A DNA stretch of 64,000 bases from Streptomyces sp. NRRL S-1022. Its GTDB lineage: Bacteria > Actinomycetota > Actinomycetes > Streptomycetales > Streptomycetaceae. Below are positions 18,701-26,405 of this stretch, piece after piece (position 1 is the stretch's first letter; every line of letters starts with the position of its first letter). The stretch is taken from contig NZ_JOIU01000006.1 in the NCBI RefSeq assembly GCF_000720135.1, forward strand, positions 62,001 to 126,000. The letters are read 5' to 3'. The position numbers and the translations under genes are program-made. The notes under the pieces were generated by a model. The model was not told where the DNA came from. It worked only from the letters and a program-made list of their open reading frames with translations, and ran no database searches.

Positions 18701-18974
18701 TCGCCGCGCCCTTCGGGCACAGCCGGCCGCGCGAGATCGGGGAGTCGGGGTCGCCCTCGATCTGGGTGACCTTCTCGTCCTCCACGTACACGTTCTGGCC
18801 GCAGCCGACCGCGCAGTACGGGCAGACGGACTTCACCACCCGGTCGGCCGAGGTGACCCGGGGCGTGAGCCGTTCGCTGTGCCGGCTCTTGGCGGCGGCG
18901 CCGCGGCCGAGTGGATCCGTGCCGGTGAGCTGCCGGTAGACGGGCCAGGAATCGATCCAGGTTCGTACGCCCAC
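15705..18974 (-). CDS. fdhA: Formate dehydrogenase catalytic subunit, selenoprotein (Sec189)
   Basis: Mo/W-bis-MGD enzyme oxidising formate to CO2. The frame runs from GTG 18974 (GGAGGAGGAG upstream) to 15705 and is broken once by TGA at 18408-18410. Read as selenocysteine, this gives 1089 aa. Cluster motif CPYCAVGCGQNVYV and RLCPKG lie near the N-terminus (about residues 50-95). The active-site context is ENQARV-Sec-HSSTVPGLGTSFGRG, the classic FdhA signature with Sec followed by His. A molybdopterin-binding domain follows, and a C-terminal dinucleotide-binding domain (RMAPLTVHGRRLHQVGLPYHWG). It has no Tat leader, so it is probably cytoplasmic or inner-face. It is last in the operon, 256 bp after the NrfD-like gene. 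Confidence 0.95.
18379..18410 (-). promoter_or_regulatory. UGA Sec codon with bacterial SECIS hairpin
   Basis: On the minus strand, TGA (18410-18408) is followed by a 12-nt spacer and then a perfect 6-bp stem GTTCCC / GGGAAC around the loop GGTCT (18379-18395). In E. coli fdhF the apical loop recognised by SelB is also GGUCU, and the loop begins 18 nt after the UGA in both. The hairpin lies within coding sequence (residues STVPGLG), as bacterial SECIS elements do. Confidence 0.92.
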
Positions 18975-19230
18975 GGCTCCTCCTCCCGCTCGGTCTCCTC
19001 GATTGTCCCGCAGCCTCGTGGGCGCGGCACCTCCGTTCCCGGCGGCGAGGTACCCCCGCCGGGGACGGGCAAACGGATCCGGCGGGTGTGCGGCCGGCGC
19101 CCCGGGGACTCCGCCGCTGCGGTGTGCCGGCCGAGGGACCGGACGGAGTGCCCGTGATCTGCATCGGGTCAGGGGCCGGCCGCGCGCGCCGGGAGGGCGC
19201 GCGGTACGTCACGTGCGGCGGACGGCACCG

Positions 19231-20250
19231 TCAACGCTCCCGCGCCCGGAGCCGCTCCCGCTGCGGGACGATGGTGTACCGGGGGTCCTCCGCGGAGGCC
19301 ACCCCGGCGTGGAAGACGCCGAAACGCAGCGCCGCCGAACCGGCGAGGAGGGCCGCGCCCGCCGCCACGGCCGGACGCCGGTCCCGCAGCCGGGCCGAGA
19401 GCATGGCCAGGGCGGCACCGCCCGCCGTCAGGGCCTCCGCCGCGCGCAGCAGCCGGTGCGGCTTCCCCTGCTCGAAAGGCTCCGCGGTCAGCCCCATCCG
19501 CCGCTTCATCACCTGGAAGGAGCCGAGTTCCAGCACGGCTCCCAGCGCCGCCATCCGCCGGGCCGGCCCGGCCTGGGCGGTGGGCGCCGCGATGAGGGCG
19601 AGGCCGGCGGCCGAGGTGGCGGCGGAACCCGCGAACACGAACGGGAGCTGCCGGTAGCCCTCGTGCCAGGACGGCACCGCCGTGTCCGAGAGCAGTACCG
19701 CGGTGTACGTCGCCACGGCCGGCCCGACCACCGCGGCGCCCGCCGTGGCGGCCGAGCCCACCAGCCGGTACCGGCCCGCCACGTCGGTCGCCGCGGCCGC
19801 CAGCGTGAGCGGCGCGTACCCGCTCAGGATCCAGGAGCCGACGCTCATCGGCGAGGTCGGCTTGAACACCCGGAGCATGTTCAGGAACCGGGCCGGGCGC
19901 CCCAGGTCGTGCACCAGTGCCGCCAGCGACAGCGTGATGGCGCCGGCCGCCCCCAGCTTGGCCACCCGGCCCAGCGCCGGACGGCCCGTGGCGTCGGCCC
20001 CCGCCGCCAGCAGCGAGGAGGCCCCGGCCAGCCCGCCCAGGTACAGGTACCCGGCGATGTCCAGCGGCTTCCAGGTCGGCTTGTGGAGGACCGGCTTGCC
20101 GTAGTACGAGGAGAACTCGGCGTCCGGGACCATCGGCTGCTCGCCCCGCCCGCGCCGGCGCCGGCGGCGCCCCGCGTGCGCCCCCGTCGGCGCCTCCCGG
20201 TCGGGCCGGGCGTCGCGCACACCGTCCCGTGTCACGTCGGACTCGCTCAT
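19231..20250 (-). CDS. NrfD-family membrane subunit of formate dehydrogenase
   Basis: 339-aa polysulfide-reductase NrfD-type membrane protein, expected to pass electrons from the FdhB iron-sulfur subunit to the quinone pool. After a 40-residue Arg-rich cytoplasmic start comes SYYGKPVLHKPTWK, typical of the family, then about eight membrane helices (for example LDIAGYLYLGGLAGASSLLAA). HDLGRPARFLNMLRVFKPTSPMSVGSWI is the strongly conserved NrfD region. Its ATG overlaps the fdhB stop (ATGA). Confidence 0.85.
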   Translation of the reverse strand: MSESDVTRDGVRDARPDREAPTGAHAGRRRRRRGRGEQPMVPDAEFSSYYGKPVLHKPTWKPLDIAGYLYLGGLAGASSLLAAGADATGRPALGRVAKLGAAGAITLSLAALVHDLGRPARFLNMLRVFKPTSPMSVGSWILSGYAPLTLAAAATDVAGRYRLVGSAATAGAAVVGPAVATYTAVLLSDTAVPSWHEGYRQLPFVFAGSAATSAAGLALIAAPTAQAGPARRMAALGAVLELGSFQVMKRRMGLTAEPFEQGKPHRLLRAAEALTAGGAALAMLSARLRDRRPAVAAGAALLAGSAALRFGVFHAGVASAEDPRYTIVPQRERLRARER

Positions 20251-21263
20251 CGCCGCCTCCGCACGAAGCTGCCGGCGGCGAGCGCGACCAGCGAGACGGC
20301 GGCCAGTGCCGCGTGCCGCCACATGTCGGGCAGGTCCCGGGTGGTGACCACCGGGTCCGGCGGCAGGCCGTACACCTCCGGCTCGTCCAGCAGCAGGAAG
20401 AACGCGCCGTCGCCGCCGACCCCGTCCTCCGGGCTCTCGCCGTACAGGCGCGCGTCGGCGACGCCGGCCGCGTGCAGCTGCGCCACCCGGGCCTGCGCGC
20501 GCTCCCGCAGCTCCTCCAGCGGACCGAACTGGATGGAGTCCGTCGGGCAGGACTTCGCGCACGCCGGTTCCATGCCGACGCCGAGCCGGTCGTAGCACAG
20601 CGTGCACTTCCAGACCCGGCCGTCGTCCTTGCGCTGGTCGATGACGCCGTACGGGCAGGCGGGCACGCAGTAGCCGCAGCCGTTGCAGATGTCCTCCTGG
20701 ACGACGACCGTGCCGAACTCGGTGCGGAACAGCGAACCCGTCGGGCACACGTCCAGGCAGGCGGCGTGCGTGCAGTGCTTGCACACGTCGGACGACATCA
20801 GCCAGCGCAACTCCGTGCGCCCGTCGGGGGACAGGGGCGAGATCTCCCCGGCGGGCGCGCCCTCGGGAGCCCGGTCCGGCGGGGGAGCGGTGGCGCCCGG
20901 CCCCGGGGAGCCGGTGCCGGTGCCGAGCCGGGAGGCGGCGGCGAAGACGTCCACGTCGTCGTGCGCCACCCCGGGTTCCTGTCCGGCGAGCGGCTTGCGC
21001 TGCTCGATGAAGGCGACGTGCCGCCAGGTGTCGGCGCCCAGGCGCTGTGTGTTGTCGTACGACATGCCGGTCAGCAGGAGCCCGTCCTCCGGTACGGCGT
21101 TCCACTCCTTGCACGCGACCTCGCAGGCCTTGCAGCCGATGCACACCGAGGTGTCGGTGAAGAATCCCATCCGCGGCGGGGCGTCCGGATATCCGGACGC
21201 CCCGGCCACGTCCGGCTGCGGCCCGTACAGGAGGTTCCCGTGGCCCTCAGCGCCGTCGCTCAT
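20247..21263 (-). CDS. fdhB: Formate dehydrogenase iron-sulfur subunit
   Basis: 338-aa ferredoxin-type electron carrier between FdhA and the membrane subunit. Four cysteine clusters are visible: CIGCKACEVACKEWN near residue 40, CKHCTHAACLDVCPTG, CNGCGYCVPACPYG and CTLCYDRLGVGMEPACAKSCPTDSI. A long Pro/Gly-rich insert lies between the first and second clusters. One C-terminal membrane helix (AALAAVSLVALAAGSFV) ends in RRRR, anchoring it to the inner face. The start is ATG 21263, overlapping the stop of an upstream small ORF, and the stop overlaps the NrfD-like gene, so the three are coupled. Confidence 0.93.
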   Translation of the reverse strand: MSDGAEGHGNLLYGPQPDVAGASGYPDAPPRMGFFTDTSVCIGCKACEVACKEWNAVPEDGLLLTGMSYDNTQRLGADTWRHVAFIEQRKPLAGQEPGVAHDDVDVFAAASRLGTGTGSPGPGATAPPPDRAPEGAPAGEISPLSPDGRTELRWLMSSDVCKHCTHAACLDVCPTGSLFRTEFGTVVVQEDICNGCGYCVPACPYGVIDQRKDDGRVWKCTLCYDRLGVGMEPACAKSCPTDSIQFGPLEELRERAQARVAQLHAAGVADARLYGESPEDGVGGDGAFFLLLDEPEVYGLPPDPVVTTRDLPDMWRHAALAAVSLVALAAGSFVRRRR

Positions 21264-21475
21264 GCGGTGCCTCCTCGCTCATGACTCGCCTTCCCGCCCG
21301 GGTACCTCGTCCGGTTCCCGCCCGGGTACCTCGTCCGGCGCGTTCCGCACGACCCCGTCCCGGCGTCTCTCCCAGGCGGTGGCCGGGGTGGGTCCCGGAC
21401 GAGGACGCGGTGGGCCTCGTCGCGGGAGAGCAGGGTGTGCGCCTCCTCGTAGCCGCCGCCGGCCCTGCGCCGCAT
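21260..21475 (-). CDS. Small ORF coupled to fdhB, possibly frameshifted
   Basis: A 71-aa frame (MRRRAGGGYEEAHTLLSRDE...) whose TGA overlaps the fdhB ATG, and whose third codon positions are nearly all G/C, so it was probably translated as the first operon gene. Just upstream, in another frame, lies an equally gene-like stretch from GTG 21573: VGPFPTYHLTERACPGC, with a CxxC pair. The two halves look like one protein of about 100 aa split by a frameshift near 21500-21520, or the real start is the ATG at 21475. The tail contains an 8-residue duplication (TRYPGG twice). No family recognised. Confidence 0.5.
   Translation of the reverse strand: MRRRAGGGYEEAHTLLSRDEAHRVLVRDPPRPPPGRDAGTGSCGTRRTRYPGGNRTRYPGGKASHERGGTA
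21291..21338. repeat. Perfect 24-bp tandem duplication
   Basis: Two exact head-to-tail copies (21291-21314 and 21315-21338), each starting TTCCCGCCCGGGTACC. The length is a multiple of three, so it adds eight residues to the small ORF upstream of fdhB without shifting frame. Confidence 0.95.
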
Positions 21476-21573
21476 TCCGCCGGTCGTCCCACCTTCCAGG
21501 ATCCGCCGCCGGTCGGCAGCCTGCAGCCCGGACAGGCCCGCTCGGTGAGGTGGTACGTCGGGAACGGCCCCAC

Positions 21574-22096
21574 GAGGTCAGACCTGGACGGCGCGGCAGG
21601 GCCCGTGGCTCCACAGCGCCGCGCTGCCGACGGCGACCCGCTCGTCCCGCCCTCCGCGGACGTCCCCGCCCTGCCGTGCCGGTCCCCTCGGTCCGGGCCG
21701 GCGTACTGGCGGCCCGGGGCCGGTGGTGCTGAAGTTCGTGGTGGACGGTGAGAGCCCGCCGGACTGGCCGGCCTGGGCGGACTGCGCGGCGGTCGTGGGC
21801 GCCGCGGGGGAATCCGGCCGGAGCGGCACCCGGAATACGCTGGCAAAACCCTTCCGGGTACCCGGCTGGCAGCACCTCACACCTGTCGTCGCCCCGGAGT
21901 TTCGCGGCGGCCTGAGGTTGGCCGGTTCCTTTGGTCCTACCCGCGAAGGTGGGTTAGCCTGCGGCGTATTTTTCTCATCATGCAAATCCGTGAACTGCGG
22001 AAATGCACACGCCAACGGCCGGGCTGCAGGACGCTCCCCGGCCGCGGTTCCGAGTCCTCGGGGTGAGGGCTCTAGGGGAGCGGATCGAGGGTGCGC
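21574..22096. promoter_or_regulatory. 523-bp intergenic region between fdh operon and kinase
   Basis: No convincing gene. It must hold the promoters of the divergent fdh operon and the multi-HAMP kinase. A candidate vegetative promoter toward the kinase is TTGGTC (21931-21936) with 18 bp to TAGCCT (21955-21960). The stretch 21920-22000 is AT-richer than its surroundings, as expected of a promoter region. Confidence 0.35.
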
Positions 22097-25000
22097 ATGG
22101 CCGGCAAGGCGACCGGGACGACCGACACGGTCCCGGGTGATCACGAACTGAGAAGACTGCTCGCGGGGCTGACGGCGGTGCGGGACGGGGACTTCGGAAC
22201 CCGCCTGCCCGACGACGCCAGCGGGCTGATGGGCGACATCGCCACCGTCTTCAACGGCATGGTCGACCAGTTGTCCGTGTTCACCTCCGAAGTGACCCGG
22301 GTGGCCCGTGAGGTCGGCACCGAGGGCACCCTCGGCGGACAGGCGCAGGTACCGGGCGTCTCCGGCACCTGGGCCGACCTGACGGACTCCGTCAACGCGA
22401 TGGCGGGCAACCTGACCACCCAGGTCCGCGACATCGCGCAGGTCGCCACCGCCGTGGCCAAGGGCGACCTGTCCCAGAAGATCGACGTGCCCGCGCGGGG
22501 CGAGATCCTCCAGCTGAAGGAAACCGTCAACACGATGGTGGACCAGCTGTCGGCGTTCGCCGACGAGGTGACCCGAGTGGCCCGCGAGGTCGGCACCGAG
22601 GGCCGGCTCGGCGGTCAGGCCCAGGTGCCGGGGGTCGCCGGGGTCTGGCGGGACCTGACGGACTCGGTGAACTTCATGGCCGGGAACCTGACGGCCCAGG
22701 TGCGCAATGTGGCCCAGGTCACGACCGCGGTGGCGCAGGGTGACCTGTCGCAGAAGATCACGGTGGACGCGCGCGGGGAGATCCTGGAGCTGAAGAGCAC
22801 CATCAACACGATGGTGGACCAGCTGTCCGCGTTCGCGGACGAGGTGACCCGAGTGGCCCGGGAGGTGGGTACCGAGGGCCGGCTCGGCGGTCAGGCGGAC
22901 GTCAAGGGTGTCAAGGGCACCTGGCGGGACCTGACGGACTCGGTGAACTTCATGGGCGGGAACCTGACGGCCCAGGTGCGCAATGTGGCCCAGGTGGCCA
23001 CCGCGGTGGCGCAGGGTGACCTGTCGCAGAAGATCACGGTGGACGCGCGCGGGGAGATCCTGGAGCTGAAGAACACCATCAACACGATGGTGGACCAGCT
23101 GTCCGCGTTCGCGGACGAGGTGACCCGAGTGGCCCGCGAGGTCGGTACCGAGGGCCGGCTCGGCGGTCAGGCGCAGGTGCGCGGGGTCGCCGGCACCTGG
23201 AAGGACCTCACCGACAACGTCAACGTGATGGCCTCCAACCTCACCGGCCAGGTCCGCTCCATCGCCCAGGTCGCCACCGCCGTGGCCAAGGGCGACCTCT
23301 CCCAGAAGATCACCGTCGAGGCCAAGGGCGAGGTCGCCGCCCTCGCCGACGTCATCAACACCATGGTCGACACGCTCTCCGCGTTCGCCGACGAGGTGAC
23401 CCGCGTGGCCCGCGAGGTCGGCACCGAGGGCCGGCTCGGCGGTCAGGCGCACGTGCCCCACGTGGCCGGCACCTGGAAGGACCTCACCGACAACGTCAAC
23501 TCCATGGCCAACAACCTCACCGGTCAGGTGCGCAACATCGCGCTCGTGACCACGGCCGTGGCCAAGGGTGACCTGTCGAAGAAGATCGACGTCGACGCCC
23601 GCGGGGAGATCCTGGAGCTGAAGACCACCATCAACACGATGGTGGACCAGCTGTCCGCGTTCGCGGACGAGGTGACCCGCGTGGCCCGTGAGGTGGGCAC
23701 CGAGGGCAGACTCGGCGGTCAGGCGGAGGTCGAGGGGGTCTCCGGCACCTGGAAGCGGCTCACCGAGAACGTCAACGAACTCGCCGGGAACCTGACCCGG
23801 CAGGTGCGTGCCATCGCCGACGTGGCCAGCGCGGTCGCCGAGGGCGATCTGACCCGGTCGATCACCGTCGACGCCTCCGGCGAGGTCGCCGACCTCAAGG
23901 ACAACATCAACTCGATGGTGGAGTCGCTGCGCGAGACCACCCGGGCCAACCAGGAACAGGACTGGCTCAAGACCAACCTCGCCCGGATCTCCGGCCTCAT
24001 GCAGGGCCACCGCGACCTGCCGGTCGTCGCCGAGCTCATCATGGACGAGCTGGTGCCGCAGGTGTCCGCCCAGTACGGCGCCTTCTACCTCGCCGAGGAG
24101 CGCGCCTCCGGACCCGAGCTGCGGCTCGTCGGCTCCTACGGCCGGCCCGAGGAGGACACCCGGCCCGTCCGCATCCCGTTCGGCCGCTCGCTGGTCGGCC
24201 AGGCCGCCCGCAGCCGCCGCACCATCGCCGTGGACAAGCTGCCGGCCGGATACGTCACCATCTCCTCCGGGCTCGGACACATCGAGCCCACCGCGCTGCT
24301 GCTGCTGCCCATCGTCTTCGAGGAGCAGGTCCTCGGCGTGATCGAGCTGGCCTCCGTCAGCCCCTTCACCACCGTCCAGCGGGACTTCCTCCAGCAGCTG
24401 GTGGACACCATCGGGGTGAACGTCAACACCATCGTCGCCAACGCCCGCACCGACGAGCTGCTGGAGGAATCGCAGCGGCTGACCAGCGAACTGCAGTCCC
24501 GCTCGGCCGAGTTGCAGGCCCGCCAGGAGGAACTGCAGAGCTCCAACGCCGAACTGGAGGAGAAGGCCTCGCTGCTGGCCGAGCAGAACCGGGACATCGA
24601 GGCGAAGAACCTCCAGATCGAGCAGGCCCGGCAGGAACTGGAGGCACGCGCCCAGCAGCTGTCGCTGGCCTCCAAGTACAAGTCCGAGTTCCTCGCCAAC
24701 ATGAGCCACGAGCTGCGCACCCCGCTCAACAGCCTGCTCATCCTCGCCCAGCTGCTGGCCCAGAACCCCTCCCGCAACCTCACCCCCAAGCAGGTCGAGT
24801 ACGCGGGCATCATCCACTCGGCCGGCTCCGACCTGCTCCAGCTCATCAACGACATCCTCGACCTGTCCAAGGTCGAGGCCGGCAAGATGGACGTCACGCC
24901 GGAACGCGTCCCGCTGCGACAGCTGATCGACTACGTCGAGGCCACCTTCCGGCCGATGACCTCGCAGAAGAGCCTGGAGTTCGCCGTCACCACGGCCGCC

Positions 25001-26356
25001 GGCGCCCCCGCCGACCTGCTGACCGACGACTCCCGGCTCCGGCAGATCCTGCGCAACCTGCTCTCCAACGCGGTGAAGTTCACCGAGCAGGGCAGTGTCG
25101 AGCTGCGCGTCGAACCCGCGGCCGACGGCGAGGTGCCCGACAGCGTGGTGCGGGGCAGCGCGATCGTCGCCTTCCGTGTCAAGGACACCGGCATCGGCAT
25201 CCCCGAACAGCAGCTGGAGAGCATCTTCGGCGCTTTCCAGCAGGCCGACGGCACCATGAGCCGCAAGTACGGCGGCACCGGGCTCGGCCTGTCCATCACC
25301 CGGGAGATGGCGCACCTGCTCGGCGGCGCCGTCACCGTCGACAGCACCCCCGGCAAGGGCAGCACCTTCACCCTCTTCCTGCCGGTGGCCCGGCCGGACT
25401 TCGGCGACCACCCGCGCGGTGCCCTCCCCGGCCCGTCGGCCGACGAGGAACGCACCGACGGCACGTCCGCACCGGCCCTCACCGAGGGACGGCCGGCGGC
25501 CGGCGGCCGGCAGCGCGCCCGCCGCCTGCTCGTCGTGGAGGAACGCCCGCGCGGGCTGCTGACCCTGGTCGCCGAGAGCGTGGTCAAGGACCTGGAACAC
25601 GGCCGCGCCGACAACGTCGGCATGCCCGTCGACATCATCACCGCGGTCGGCGCCCAGGAGGCGGCCGGCGCCCTCGCCTCCGAGCCCTGCCACTGCGTCG
25701 TCGTGGAACTCGGCGAGCCGGACGGGGAGTCGGCCCGCTTCCTGGAGGCCCTGCACGGCGACTCGGCCCTGGCCGGCGTCCCGGTGCTGGTGCACGTCTC
25801 GCACCGCACCGAGCCCCTCGCCGGGGACATCGCGGGCGGCTCGCCGGAGTACCTCTACAGCCTGGACGAGCTGCGCGAGCGGATCGCGCTGCACCTGGCC
25901 GCCGAGGAACCCGGCGAAGTGCTCACCCTGGTCCGCGCCGACGAACCCCACCTCGCCGCGCCCCAGCCGGTCGACGAGCACACCCGGGGCCGTACCGTCC
26001 TCGTCGTGGACGACGACGCCCGGAACCTGTTCGCGCTCAGCGGCATCCTCGAACTGCACGGCTTCCGCGTCCTGCACGCCGAGAACGGACGCAGGGGCAT
26101 CGACACCCTGGTGAACAACCCGGACGTCGAACTCGTCCTCATGGACGTGATGATGCCCGAGATGGACGGCTACACGGCCACCGCCGAGATCCGCAAGCTG
26201 CCGCAGTACGCCGATCTGCCGATCATCGCCGTGACCGCCAAGGCGATGCAGGGCGACCGGGAGAAGAGTCTTGCCTCCGGGGCCAGTGACTACGTCACCA
26301 AGCCCGTAGACACCCACGCCCTCATCGCCTGTGTCCGGCGCTGGCTCCCCGTATGA
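22097..26356 (+). CDS. Multi-HAMP hybrid sensor histidine kinase with two receiver domains
   Basis: Cytoplasmic 1419-aa hybrid kinase resembling the Nik1-type multi-HAMP osmosensor kinases. Order: an N-terminal HAMP (about 15-60), six tandem 92-residue units (63-615) each with [13 protein letters not shown]...LGGQA and a GDLSxKI HAMP core, a GAF domain (about 640-780), a coiled coil (785-855), HisKA with His871 in [12 protein letters not shown], HATPase_c ([25 protein letters not shown]), a degenerate receiver (about 1137-1245) and a good receiver with Asp1350 in [11 protein letters not shown]. There are no membrane helices. ATG 22097 is chosen over GTG 22091 because GAGGG lies just before it. 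The downstream ANTAR-PP2C gene may be in the same unit. Confidence 0.93.
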   Translation: MAGKATGTTDTVPGDHELRRLLAGLTAVRDGDFGTRLPDDASGLMGDIATVFNGMVDQLSVFTSEVTRVAREVGTEGTLGGQAQVPGVSGTWADLTDSVNAMAGNLTTQVRDIAQVATAVAKGDLSQKIDVPARGEILQLKETVNTMVDQLSAFADEVTRVAREVGTEGRLGGQAQVPGVAGVWRDLTDSVNFMAGNLTAQVRNVAQVTTAVAQGDLSQKITVDARGEILELKSTINTMVDQLSAFADEVTRVAREVGTEGRLGGQADVKGVKGTWRDLTDSVNFMGGNLTAQVRNVAQVATAVAQGDLSQKITVDARGEILELKNTINTMVDQLSAFADEVTRVAREVGTEGRLGGQAQVRGVAGTWKDLTDNVNVMASNLTGQVRSIAQVATAVAKGDLSQKITVEAKGEVAALADVINTMVDTLSAFADEVTRVAREVGTEGRLGGQAHVPHVAGTWKDLTDNVNSMANNLTGQVRNIALVTTAVAKGDLSKKIDVDARGEILELKTTINTMVDQLSAFADEVTRVAREVGTEGRLGGQAEVEGVSGTWKRLTENVNELAGNLTRQVRAIADVASAVAEGDLTRSITVDASGEVADLKDNINSMVESLRETTRANQEQDWLKTNLARISGLMQGHRDLPVVAELIMDELVPQVSAQYGAFYLAEERASGPELRLVGSYGRPEEDTRPVRIPFGRSLVGQAARSRRTIAVDKLPAGYVTISSGLGHIEPTALLLLPIVFEEQVLGVIELASVSPFTTVQRDFLQQLVDTIGVNVNTIVANARTDELLEESQRLTSELQSRSAELQARQEELQSSNAELEEKASLLAEQNRDIEAKNLQIEQARQELEARAQQLSLASKYKSEFLANMSHELRTPLNSLLILAQLLAQNPSRNLTPKQVEYAGIIHSAGSDLLQLINDILDLSKVEAGKMDVTPERVPLRQLIDYVEATFRPMTSQKSLEFAVTTAAGAPADLLTDDSRLRQILRNLLSNAVKFTEQGSVELRVEPAADGEVPDSVVRGSAIVAFRVKDTGIGIPEQQLESIFGAFQQADGTMSRKYGGTGLGLSITREMAHLLGGAVTVDSTPGKGSTFTLFLPVARPDFGDHPRGALPGPSADEERTDGTSAPALTEGRPAAGGRQRARRLLVVEERPRGLLTLVAESVVKDLEHGRADNVGMPVDIITAVGAQEAAGALASEPCHCVVVELGEPDGESARFLEALHGDSALAGVPVLVHVSHRTEPLAGDIAGGSPEYLYSLDELRERIALHLAAEEPGEVLTLVRADEPHLAAPQPVDEHTRGRTVLVVDDDARNLFALSGILELHGFRVLHAENGRRGIDTLVNNPDVELVLMDVMMPEMDGYTATAEIRKLPQYADLPIIAVTAKAMQGDREKSLASGASDYVTKPVDTHALIACVRRWLPV
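22286..23941 (+). repeat. Six tandem 276-bp coding repeats (HAMP units)
   Basis: Each 276-bp unit encodes 92 residues of the linker HAMP array. Units begin at 22286, 22562, 22838, 23114, 23390 and 23666. Units three and four are almost identical in DNA over more than 100 bp, implying recent duplication or gene conversion. Confidence 0.9.
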
Positions 26357-26405
26357 GCCCGGCACAGCGCGCCCGCCCCTTCGCAGGCCGAGGAGTACCG
26401 ACCCG

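Noticed and set aside
15705..18974. fdhA as two separate genes or a pseudogene broken by TGA
   Set aside because: Both halves form one conserved protein, the break falls exactly at the active-site Sec position, a SECIS hairpin follows, and all sel genes are adjacent.
18975..19230. A small gene in the gap between the NrfD-like gene and fdhA
   Set aside because: No frame with both a ribosome site and protein-like composition was found; the frames there are shadows.
22286..23941. CRISPR-like or mobile repeat array
   Set aside because: The 276-bp periodicity is in frame and encodes HAMP units of one protein; there are no spacers.
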